Source: Brachyhypopomus gauderio
Taxonomy: Eukaryota; Chordata; Actinopteri; Gymnotiformes; Hypopomidae
Length of the DNA: 64,000 bases
Reading direction: 5' to 3'
Assembly: GCF_052324685.1 (NCBI RefSeq)
Contig: NW_027506970.1
Location: forward strand, 363,377 to 427,376
Below, one piece after another: positions 10,017-18,900 of this stretch. A program made the position numbers and the translations under genes. Each line of letters begins with the position of its first letter. The first letter of the stretch is position 1. The notes under the pieces are model-generated. The model was not told where the DNA came from and ran no database searches. It saw only the letters and a list, made by a program, of their open reading frames with translations.

Positions 10017-11934
10017 TAATTTCAGAGTTAGAGTTATGCACACATTAATATTGTGAGCCAAACTGCATTGTGACTGGCACAGAAACAGAACTTTACAGTT
10101 CTTTCAAGCACAATTACTGAAACACAAATGAACAAAAGCAAATTACAACTCATAAATGATCAAACTAACCTGAAAATGATACTTTTTTTTCTCCAAGTCC
10201 TGAGGCTGCAAGGTCTGCCTTCTCCTGTACACTTGGAACTGTATCAGCCTTGTGACCATGCAAGCAACAGAAGGTGTGTGTGTAGTAATTGCATCGAATT
10301 GCAGGGCTCTGCAATTGACGTCTAGCATACCTTCTAGGTGTAATGTTATTGCTGTATGGAGCAAAGAGCCTTGCCACCTCGGCTGCATATAGAGAGAAAC
10401 AAAAATGTCACAACAAAAATGAGAACCACCGACTGAAAACAAAGGATTAACTATATGCTGTCTAGTAGAATGGCGACAAAGCTTAAGTTCCTTATTCTCA
10501 TGCTACTCTAAATGATTCTAAAATGTATCAGAAAATAAAGTGTAAAAAAAATTAAGTAAATAGTGCTCCCCTTAACATGAGAACCCAGACCCAGTTCTGA
10601 ATGTTTATTCAAAATAACAATCATTTAACTTATCTAAGCAGCTCATTGATGTTTTTTTTTTGTTGTGATTACACAGTCACATGATTTCTGTAAATACTTT
10701 AAGGTTCAACTCACACTACAACACGTCATGACAAGTAACTATATTACTTGTATTTTATTGTTGGGTTCTAGAACTTTTTTAGAATATTTTAATTGATTGA
10801 ATTTGTTGGAACAGACCTTTTAAAAGCAAAAAAACATATAAAATGAGCTTTATTTTCCTTAAGAAATAACACTTATAGTCCAGCAGCACTACTGTGTTCG
10901 ATCCACTCACTGTACCAGTACACACACCTCATACACCACCACCACCATAATATGACACACACTAACACTAGGGTGACCAAACGTCCGTATTTCCCGGGAC
11001 ATGTCCGTATTTCACGTCCTGTCCCGGGCGTCCCGGGATATTTTTTAAAACTGTGGAAATGTCCTGGTTTTTAAATTACGTTAATCGGGCCATTAATTCT
11101 ACAGGCACTAGGACCCTGAGCACGGCGCTGTATGACACGGAATCCCTGAGCCTCATCAGTTGAGCCTCACCATACTCAACTGGCGGAGAACCAACAACTT
11201 ACGCTCGCCACCCCCCCCCCCCCCCCCCCCTCCCTCGCTCGACAACCTACGTTCGCCAAACCCCCCCCCCCCCCCCCCCCCCCCCCCGCTCGACAACCTA
11301 CGTTCGCCACCCCACCCCACCCCACCCCCCCCGTGTCCTGATTTGCCCAAACAAAAATATGGTCACCCTAACTAACACCTCACACACCACCACCAACAAT
11401 ACACTAACACCACATACACCACCACAATACAACACACACTAACACCTCATACACCACCACAATAAAACACACACTAACACCTCATACACCACCACTATGC
11501 CAGTGCAGTCACTGCAGTGATAACAATAATGACCCACCACCCAAATAATATTATCCATCCTGCTGAACTAGCCCAGTTGCTGAAGCAAATATCAGTGTCT
11601 GTGAAAGATGCAGCTAACTTGATTGTTAACGTTGTACAGTTTGCCCATATTTAACACCCCAGTACTAGACACGCAAGTCCAGTATCTAAAATACCTCTAA
11701 CTAGACTATCTAACTGGTATACTAATAACTGAAGCGGCATGTTGGTGTGTTAAGCTGGTTAATGTTAGGCCCAATCTGTCCTACACCCAACTACAGACCT
11801 TGGACAGGTTGTCTGTGTGATGAAGTGGAGGTTGAAGGCTGCTCCTGGGTGTTAAGAGCTTCAGGAGTGTTCCTTAACGCTTCTTCAATCAAACCTGCAG
11901 CTTCTCTTAACAGCTCAGGGCAGCTTCTCGACAT
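6293..11934 (-). CDS. Transposon-borne HECT-type E3 ubiquitin ligase, twelve exons
   Basis: Predicted exons 5' to 3' are 11934-11799, 10382-10170, 9926-9688, 9539-9439, 9338-9160, 9046-8852, 8747-8661, 8568-8315, 7485-7360, 7131-6991, 6788-6677 and 6510-6293. All introns are GT-AG and in phase; total 2001 nt (666 aa). Residues 1-196 hold a basic region and the words RLFAPY and IRPLQQDL, which I recall from fish G2E3-like proteins. A C2HC zinc finger uses C209, C212, H224 and C228. An acidic, disordered-looking linker follows to about 290. The HECT domain fills the C-terminus: N-lobe from about 292, an SDDDDEFD patch near 567-574, catalytic Cys632 in PTSTTCF, and the ending GFGLV with Phe at -4. 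HECT enzymes take ubiquitin on this Cys and pass it to a target; the target here is unknown. Intron 1 (1.4 kb) and intron 8 carry MITEs. The start uses ATAAAAATG; the splice model lacks transcript support. Confidence 0.85.
8079..8291. mobile_element. piggyBac-like MITE in ligase intron 8
   Basis: 213 bp flanked by TTAA on both sides (8075-8078 and 8292-8295). Ends CCCTTGTATGGTG and CACCACACAAGGG are near-perfect inverted repeats. TTAA duplication and CCC ends are typical of piggyBac. It contains a strong internal palindrome (about 8224-8264, GTGTTTGCGGGT / ACCCACAAACAC). The right end is only about 20 bp from the 3' edge of exon 8, on the intron side of the splice donor. Confidence 0.8.
9963..10014. 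repeat. (AC)26 microsatellite
   Basis: Uninterrupted AC dinucleotide repeat in ligase intron 2, about 36 bp upstream (in gene direction) of the exon 3 acceptor at 9927-9928. Length is likely to vary between individuals. Confidence 0.97.
10919..11505. repeat. CA-rich minisatellite interrupted by a MITE
   Basis: Repeats of an ACACACACTAACACCTCATACACCACCAC-like unit occur on both sides of the hAT-like insertion at 10969-11370. The unit itself contains the ACTAACAC target sequence, so the insertion landed inside the minisatellite. Lies in ligase intron 1. Confidence 0.75.
10969..11370. mobile_element. hAT-like MITE in ligase intron 1
   Basis: 402 bp with ends TAGGGTGACCA and TGGTCACCCTA, a perfect 11-bp inverted pair. 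It is flanked by the 8-bp duplication ACTAACAC (10961-10968 and 11371-11378), as for hAT elements; the duplication is slightly weakened because the site is in a repeat of the same word. It carries three internal copies of a CTCGACAACCTACGTTCGCC-type unit separated by long C-runs (about 11205-11330). No coding capacity; open frames across the C-runs are artefacts of low complexity. Confidence 0.85.
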
Positions 11935-11983
11935 TTTTATCTCGAAACAGTGAACACCGGTATCAGAAAAAGGTTAAGGCGCG

Positions 11984-12055
11984 TTAGAGCTGCTCTCGAA
12001 CATCTGTCATCGCTCTATCATGACTTACTGTGCAATCTAACCAATCAGCCTGCAT
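11984..12055 (-). other. Short upstream ORF of the ligase gene
   Basis: The ATG at 12055 is the mirror copy, within the right inverted repeat, of the ATG that opens the transposase at 2050. Here it runs 23 codons and stops at 11984-11986, before the ligase ATG at 11934. If transcription starts in the repeat, this would be an upstream ORF that could damp ligase translation. A GTAAGT donor-like site also lies inside it. Confidence 0.4.
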
Positions 12056-12373
12056 CGATCGGAGTTAGGCCCGCCCACTGAGTTTGATGGCTGATGTTGA
12101 CAGATTTAATTATTTCATGGTTCGACGACGCGCTTGAAATAATGAAATAAATAATGAAATAATTAATTAAATTATTTAAGTTAAACAATTAATGAAATAC
12201 AAATATCACAATCAACTAACGATGAATTTAATTACATAAAATTATTTATGCTTCCTTTCCATATTTAAATAATTTAATTAATTAAATCTCATTTTAAATA
12301 TTTATTTAACGTTTTAAACAATTATTTCTTTGTTCATTTATTTATATAATATTGTCATAAATAACCCTCCATA
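12042..12373 (-). repeat. Right terminal inverted repeat (332 bp)
   Basis: Inverted copy of 1732-2063 with two differences. Its outer end CCTCCATA is immediately followed by CATAAACAGACAC, which is satellite sequence. It contains the mirrored GC box (CCCGCCC, 12070-12076) facing the ligase gene. Confidence 0.95.
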
Positions 12374-12819
12374 CATAAACAGACACAAGGCAAGCTAAAC
12401 TAAATGATACTAACAATTACACACGTATTTAATAATTGTACAACCTAACCATCATAAAACTATCTTTTAACTGAGCCGCGCTGGGGCCTCATGGGTAATT
12501 TGCCTCGGTCCAATGGGGCATTCCCCACTTACCCATGCGCCCCCGTGGCTGCGCTATTCATCTGTATTACGTTACGATAATGTACAATTATTTTAAATAT
12601 GTCTGTAATTATGTGTGCCATTTAGTTTACCTTGCCCTGTGTCTGTTTATGTTACTGAAATGTTTTATTTTGTAGATTAATAAAAGAATAATCAAAAGGA
12701 GGCCGTGCCCTTAGGCTATAGGCATTTTACCAAGGCAACGGGACAACAAATCAAGACAAAACAATTCGTTTTTCAAATTAAAGCGACACTCGTGCATTTT
12801 TGTTCATTTACAAATTAAA
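12374..12819. repeat. First K module, truncated by the transposon junction
   Basis: Matches K from its CATAAACAGAC word onward and lacks everything before it, including the first six bases (CAGTCA) of the 290-bp palindrome. The transposon end joins precisely here. It is followed by a T module and the first P monomer. Confidence 0.9.
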
Positions 12820-13073
12820 TAGTGTTAACTTTCTAACCTCTAAAGTTTGTCATTTTGATAAAGTCTGTGCCTTTGTAATGAGTTTTGACATATACAAAAC
12901 TGTTCTAAACAGGTATAGTGAGAATACATTTCACATTTTCTTCTTTTTATAGAATGACCAATGATAATTATTATCGTTTTTGAAGTATACGTGTCCTGAG
13001 GACTGTTGTAAGATGACTGGATATAATGTAATAAGAAATATAATTAGTGAACAGTATATGGACTATTCATGGG

Positions 13074-13832
13074 TTATTTATGGCTTTGTATGTAGACTTT
13101 ATGGTCTCTTTGGATCAGGAACTTGTGAATGTTTGTCCTAGCCCAAACAGCTTGGTTTATGTGATGGAATTGCTTGAAAGATGTTGGAGGCTGTGATCTT
13201 GCTGAAGAGAGTTCATGTCTCTGGTGTGGTGTGCCCATGAGCTTTGGAGAAGTATCTTCTGTGTTGAGACATGGCTGCTTAGAGACATGGGCACGATTTT
13301 CAACACAGGTGGCTTTAAAAGTGTCATGAAAGGTGCCAATCATTGTGATTGTAAAAATATGCTTGTGACTCTTTAGCGCATGAGAATGGTCAGTGGTATT
13401 GGAAGCCAAACTCTAAAGATGTTGCTGGAGAAATATGCTGCCCTTGCCACCTGTAAATAACGTTACCAGAGTGAAGCACCTGTGTGTTTCTAGACAGCTC
13501 ACATGGGTTGTGAAGCAGGCGACTCTGAAGGTCACACAGCAGGAATTTGAATTCTTTAAGACTCTAGATTGTGGAATGGAAAGCATAACGGAAGTAGCCT
13601 AGCTGCACTACGGAAGAATGATAAGAATAATGTATTGCAAAGACTAATCAGCTTAATAAATGATTAAACATGTGCATTTTGCTATATTGTGGTTTGCACT
13701 GGAGTAAAAGTTGGTAGACAAGTGCTTTCTTAAAAGGATGGCATACATCATTGTGGTGTGTGGAATATTGCAGCACACATGCTCTATATGCAGGAGCCTT
13801 TGCTGATATTCTACTTATGGACTACTCATGGG
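13074..13832. repeat. P monomer, 759-bp class (representative)
   Basis: Unit-length repeat with no K or T block. Units of this class begin at 13074, 24482, 25241, 26000 (746 bp, 13-bp deletion near 26653), 28875, 31156, 31915, 34196, 34955, 38758, 42561, 43320, 45601, 46360, 49248, 50007, 52895, 57912, 60800 and 63082. It ends in the 'b' type tail, GTTGGTAGACAAGTGC. It contains overlapping 111-codon and 65-codon open frames on opposite strands, which I do not call as genes. An AATAAA word occurs near 13658. Confidence 0.9.
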
Positions 13833-14610
13833 TTATGTATGGCTTTGTATGTAGACTTTATGGTCTCTTTGGATCAGGAACTTGTGAATGTTTGTCCTAG
13901 CCCAAACAGCTTGGTTTATGTGATGGAATTGCTTGAAAGATGTTGGAGGCTGTGATCTTGCTGAAGAGAGTTCATGTCTCTGGTGTGGTGTGCCCATGAG
14001 CTTTGGAGAAGTATCTTCTGTGTTGAGACATGGCTGCTTAGAGACATGGGCACGATTTTCAACACAGGTGGCTTTAAAAGTGTCATGAAAGGTGCCAATC
14101 ATTGTGATTGTAAAAATATGCTTGTGACTCTTTAGCGCATGAGAATGGTCAGTGGTATTGGAAGCCAAACTCTAAAGATGTTGCTGGAGAAATATGCTGC
14201 CCTTGCCACCTGTAAATAACGTTACCAGAGTGAAGCACCTGTGTGGTTCTAGACAGCTCACATGGGTTGTGAAGCAGGCGACTCTGAAGGTCACACAGCA
14301 GGAATTTGAATTCTTTAAGACTCTACATTGTGGAATGGAAAGCATAACGGAAGTAGCCTAGCTGCACTACGGAAGAATGATAAGAATAATGTGTTGCAAA
14401 GACTAATCAGCTTAATAAATGATTAAACATGTGCATTTTGCTATATTGTGGTTTGCACTGGAGTAAAAGTTGATAGACATATGGGTTCTTAAAAGAATAA
14501 CAGACATAATTGTGGTTGGTGGAATATGGTAGCACACAGGGTAAACAAGTAGGAGCTTTTAATGATGTTGAATTTACCCATAAAACTCTTATATGAACAG
14601 GTGTTATGAG

Positions 14611-15100
14611 ATGGCGACACACACAAGGCGGGAGTGACAACGACTGTACAGTCACATAAACAGACACAAGGCAAGCTAAACTAAATGATACTAACAATTA
14701 CACACGTATTTAATAATTGTACAACCTAACCATCATAAAACTATCTTTTAACTGAGCCGCGCTGGGGCCTCATGGGTAATTTGCCTCGGTCCAATGGGGC
14801 ATTCCCCACTTACCCATGCGCCCCCGTGGCTGCGCTATTCATCTGTATTACGTTACGATAATGTACAATTATTTTAAATATGTCTGTAATTATGTGTGCC
14901 ATTTAGTTTACCTTGCCCTGTGTCTGTTTATGTTACTGAAATGTTTTATTTTGTAGATTATTAAAAGAATAATCAAAAGGAGGCCGTGCCCTTAGGCTAT
15001 AGGCATTTTACCAAGGCAACGGGACAACAAATCAAGTCAAAACAATTAGTTTTTCAAATTAAAGCGACACTCGTGCGTTTTTGTAAATCTACAAATTAAA
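14611..15100. repeat. K module, first copy (K1 type, 490 bp)
   Basis: Runs from ATGGCGACAC to ACAAATTAAA. The K1 type is marked by CATAAAACTATC, GTGCCATTTAG, TTACTGAAATG, AATCAAGTC (most copies), AATTAG and GTGCGTTTTT. It contains the 290-bp palindrome. It is followed by L and a second K exactly 607 bp downstream. Confidence 0.88.
14649..14938. repeat. 290-bp imperfect palindrome (foldback) inside K
   Basis: The left arm starts CAGTCACATAAACAGACACA and the right arm ends in its near-perfect complement. Complementarity continues inward through TAAACTAAATG and the ACAATTATT region to a GC-rich centre (about 14754-14837), where GGGGCCTCATGGGTAA pairs with TTACCCATGCGCCCC and TGGGGCATTCCCCA pairs with itself. 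The whole could fold as a long stem or cruciform. It looks like a foldback MITE; no target duplication is visible. The same structure recurs in every K, for example 15256-15545. Confidence 0.8.
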
Positions 15101-15217
15101 AGGGAGACGGACTTGATTGTAGTCACTGGAAAACAGCTGCACACACGGTCGATATGTGAAAACTCCGCCTTTTATTTAAATTACACATAAAAGATATATA
15201 AGAACATGTTTAATGAC
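15101..15217. repeat. L linker (117 bp) between two K copies
   Basis: Unique to the 2129-bp class. Early copies read GGGAGACGG and late copies (from about 48389 on) GTGAGACGG; the word ACGTTTAATG becomes ACGTCTAATG in the same late copies. No primer-binding-site or polypurine-like feature is seen, so it does not look like a retrotransposon interior. Confidence 0.8.
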
Positions 15218-15707
15218 ATGGCGACACAAACATGGCGGGAGTGACAACGACTGTACAGTCACATAAACAGACACAAGGCAAGCTAAACTAAATGATACTA
15301 ACAATTACACACGTATTTAATAATTGTACAACCTAACCATCATAAACCTATCTTTTAACTGAGCCGCGCTGGGGCCTCATGGGTAATTTGCCTCGGTCCA
15401 ATGGGGCATTCCCCACTTACCCATGCGCCCCCGTGGCTGCGCTATTCATCTGTATTACGTTACGATAATGTACAATTATTTTAAATATGTCTGTAATTAT
15501 GTGTGCTATTTAGTTTACCTTGCCCTGTGTCTGTTTATGTGACTGAAAAGTTTTATTTTGTAGATTAATAAAAGAATAATCAAAAGGAGGCCGTGCCCTT
15601 AGGCTATAGGCATTTTACCAAGGCAACGGGACAACAAATCAAGACAAAACAATTCGTTTTTCAAATTAAAGCGACACTCGTGCATTTTTGTTCATTTACA
15701 AATTAAA
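15218..15707. repeat. K module, second copy (K2 type, 490 bp)
   Basis: Direct repeat of 14611-15100 at a distance of 607 bp. It is distinguished by CATAAACCTATC, GTGCTATTTAG, GACTGAAAAG, AATCAAGAC, AATTCG and GTGCATTTTT. It leads into T. Confidence 0.88.
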
Positions 15708-15945
15708 TAGTGTTAACTTTCTAACCTCTAAAGTTTGTCATTTTGATAAAGTCTGTGCCTTTGTAATGAGTTTTGACATATACAAAACTGTTCTAAACAG
15801 GTATAGTGAGAATACATTTCACATTTTCTTCTTTTTATAGAATGACCAATGATAATTATTATCGTTTTTGAAGTATACGTGTCCTGAGGACTGTTGTAAG
15901 ATGACTGGATATAATGTAATAAGAAATATAATTAGTGAACAGTAT
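15708..15945. repeat. T module joining K to the next P
   Basis: About 235 bp following every K block, from TAGTGTTAACTTTCTAACC to GAACAGTATATGGAC. Early copies near 18000, 20130 and 22250 share ATCATTTTTGAAGTATACAT, while others have ATCGTTTTTGAAGTATACGT, a useful marker of recent local duplication. No coding signal. Confidence 0.75.
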
Positions 15946-18900
15946 ATGGACTATTCATGGGTTATTTATGGCTTTGTATGTAGACTTTATGGTCTCTTTG
16001 GATCAGGAACTTGTGAATGTTTGTCCTAGCCCAAACAGCTTGGTTTATGTGATGGAATTGCTTGAAAGATGTTGGAGGCTGTGATCTTGCTGAAGAGAGT
16101 TCATGTCTCTGGTGTGGTGTGCCCATGAGCTTTGGAGAAGTATCTTCTGTGTTGAGACATGGCTGCTTAGAGACATGGGCACGATTTTCAACACAGGTGG
16201 CTTTAAAAGTGTCATGAAAGGTGCCAATCATTGTGATTGTAAAAATATGCTTGTGACTCTTTAGCGCATGAGAATGGTCAGTGGTATTGGAAGCCAAACT
16301 CTAAAGATGTTGCTGGAGAAATATGCTGCCCTTGCCACCTGTAAATAACGTTACCAGAGTGAAGCACCTGTGTGGTTCTAGACAGCTCACATGGGTTGTG
16401 AAGCAGGCGACTCTGAAGGTCACACAGCAGGAATTTGAATTCTTTAAGACTCTAGATTGTGGAATGGAAAGCATAACGGAAGTAGCCTAGCTGCACTACG
16501 GAAGAATGATAAGAATAATGTGTTGCAAAGACTAATCAGCTTAATAAATGATTAAACATGTGCATTTTGCTATATTGTGGTTTGGACTGGAGTAAAAGTT
16601 GATAGACATATGGGTTCTTAAAAGAATAACAGACATAATTGTGGTTGGTGGAATATGGTAGCACACAGGGTAAACAAGTAGGAGCTTTTAATGATGTTGA
16701 ATTTACCCATAAAACTCTTATATGAACAGGTGTTATGAGATGGCGACACACACAAGGCGGGAGTGACAACGACTGTACAGTCACATAAACAGACACAAGG
16801 CAAGCTAAACTAAATGATACTAACAATTACACACGTATTTAATAATTGTACAACCTAACCATCATAAAACTATCTTTTAACTGAGCCGCGCTGGGGCCTC
16901 ATGGGTAATTTGCCTCGGTCCAATGGGGCATTCCCCACTTACCCATGCGCCCCCGTGGCTGCGCTATTCATCTGTATTACGTTACGATAATGTACAATTA
17001 TTTTAAATATGTCTGTAATTATGTGTGCCATTTAGTTTACCTTGCCCTGTGTCTGTTTATGTTACTGAAATATTTTATTTTGTAGATTATTAAAAGAATA
17101 ATCAAAAGGAGGCCGTGCCCTTAGGCTATAGGCATTTTACCAAGGCAACGGGACAACAAATCAAGACAAAACAATTAGTTTTTCAAATTAAAGCGACACT
17201 CGTGCGTTTTTGTAAATCTACAAATTAAAAGGGAGACGGACTTGATTGTAGTCACTGGAAAACAGCTGCACACACGGTCGATATGTGAAAACTCCGCCTT
17301 TTATTTAAATTACACATAAAAGATATATAAGAACACGTTTAATGACATGGCGACACAAACATGGCGGGAGTGACAACGACTGTACAGTCACATAAACAGA
17401 CACAAGGCAAGCTAAACTAAATGATACTAACAATTACACACGTATTTAATAATTGTACAACCTAACCATCATAAACCTATCTTTTAACTGAGCCGCGCTG
17501 GGGCCTCATGGGTAATTTGCCTCGGTCCAATGGGGCATTCCCCACTTACCCATGCGCCCCCGTGGCTGCGCTATTCATCTGTATTACGTTACGATAATGT
17601 ACAATTATTTTAAATATGTCTGTAATTATGTGTGCTATTTAGTTTACCTTGCCCTGTGTCTGTTTATGTGACTGAAAAGTTTTATTTTGTAGATTAATAA
17701 AAGAATAATCAAAAGGAGGCCGTGCCCTTAGGCTATAGGCATTTTACCAAGGCAACGGGACAACAAATCAAGACAAAACAATTCGTTTTTCAAATTAAAG
17801 CGACACTCGTGCATTTTTGTTCATTTACAAATTAAATAGTGTTAACTTTCTAACCTCTAAAGTTTGTCATTTTGATAAAGTCTGTGCCTTTGTAATGAGT
17901 TTTGACATATACAAAACTGTTCTAAACAGGTATAGTGAGAATACATTTCACATTTTCTTCTTTTTATAGAATGACCAATGATAATTATTATCATTTTTGA
18001 AGTATACATGTCCTGAGGACTGTTGTAAGATGACTGGATATAATGTAATAAGAAATATAATTAGTGAACAGTATATGGACTATTCATGGGTTATTTATGG
18101 CTTTGTATGTAGACTTTATGGTCTCTTTGGATCAGGAACTTGTGAATGTTTGTCCTAGCCCAAACAGCTTGGTTTATGTGATGGAATTGCTTGAAAGATG
18201 TTGGAGGCTGTGATCTTGCTGAAGAGAGTTCATGTCTCTGGTGTGGTGTGCCCATGAGCTTTGGAGAAGTATCTTCTGTGTTGAGACATGGCTGCTTAGA
18301 GACATGGGCACGATTTTCAACACAGGTGGCTTTAAAAGTGTCATGAAAGGTGCCAATCATTGTGATTGTAAAAATATGCTTGTGACTCTTTAGCGCATGA
18401 GAATGGTCAGTGGTATTGGAAGCCAAACTCTAAAGATGTTGCTGGAGAAATATGCTGCCCTTGCCACCTGTAAATAACGTTACCAGAGTGAAGCACCTGT
18501 GTGGTTCTAGACAGCTCACATGGGTTGTGAAGCAGGCGACTCTGAAGGTCACACAGCAGGAATTTGAATTCTTTAAGACTCTAGATTGTGGAATGGAAAG
18601 CATAACGGAAGTAGCCTAGCTGCACTACGGAAGAATGATAAGAATAATGTGTTGCAAAGACTAATCAGCTTAATAAATGATTAAACATGTGCATTTTGCT
18701 ATATTGTGGTTTGCACTGGAGTAAAAGTTGATAGACATATGGGTTCTTAAAAGAATAACAGACATAATTGTGGTTGGTGGAATATGGTAGCACACAGGGT
18801 AAACAAGTAGGAGCTTTTAATGATGTTGAATTTACCCATAAAACTCTTATATGAACAGGTGTTATGAGATGGCGACACACACAAGGCGGGAGTGACAACG

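Larger units (their letters stand above)
1732..12373. mobile_element. 10.6-kb IS3EU-like DNA transposon with transposase and HECT ligase genes
   Basis: The element is bounded by 332-bp inverted repeats and starts TATGGAGGG / ends CCCTCCATA. It holds two convergent multi-exon genes reading inward: a DDE transposase (+, 2050-5224) and a HECT-type E3 ligase (-, 11934-6293). The transposase core resembles IS3-family integrases and the ends begin TAT. Both fit what I recall of the eukaryotic IS3EU superfamily (TAY ends, 6-bp target duplication), though the name is not verified. Both reading frames are intact after splicing and the inverted repeats differ at only two positions, so the copy looks young and possibly autonomous. 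No 6-bp target duplication is seen: GTTCAG on the left, CATAAA on the right. A Maverick/Polinton was considered because of the long repeats, but no polymerase, protease or capsid genes are present. Confidence 0.88.
13833..15961. repeat. 2129-bp unit class, P + K-L-K + T (representative)
   Basis: Units of this class begin at 13833, 15962, 18091, 20220, 22351, 26746, 47119, 50766, 53654, 55783 and 58671; those at 20220 and 22351 are 2131 bp. Each ends its P part with the 'a' type tail, GTTGATAGACATATGGG, then K at +778, L, a second K at +1385, and T. The class is confined to 13.8-28.9 kb and 47.1-60.8 kb. Confidence 0.9.

Noticed and set aside
11156..11375. Proline-rich or glycine-rich short proteins across the C-runs
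   Set aside because: Low-complexity translation of homopolymer tracts inside a MITE.
1732..12373. Maverick/Polinton or viral-type element because of long terminal repeats
   Set aside because: No DNA polymerase B, protease, ATPase or capsid gene is present; the two genes are a DDE transposase and a HECT ligase.
14754..14837. GC-rich hairpin core of K as a tRNA or small nuclear RNA gene
   Set aside because: No cloverleaf, A/B box pair or snRNA-type elements; the base pairing is explained by the larger palindrome.
14611..15707. K-L-K as an LTR retrotransposon remnant, with single K as solo LTR
   Set aside because: The spacing looks tempting and K has an AATAAA-like word, but L is only 117 bp, has no primer-binding site or polypurine tract, and no target duplication or TG..CA ends were found.
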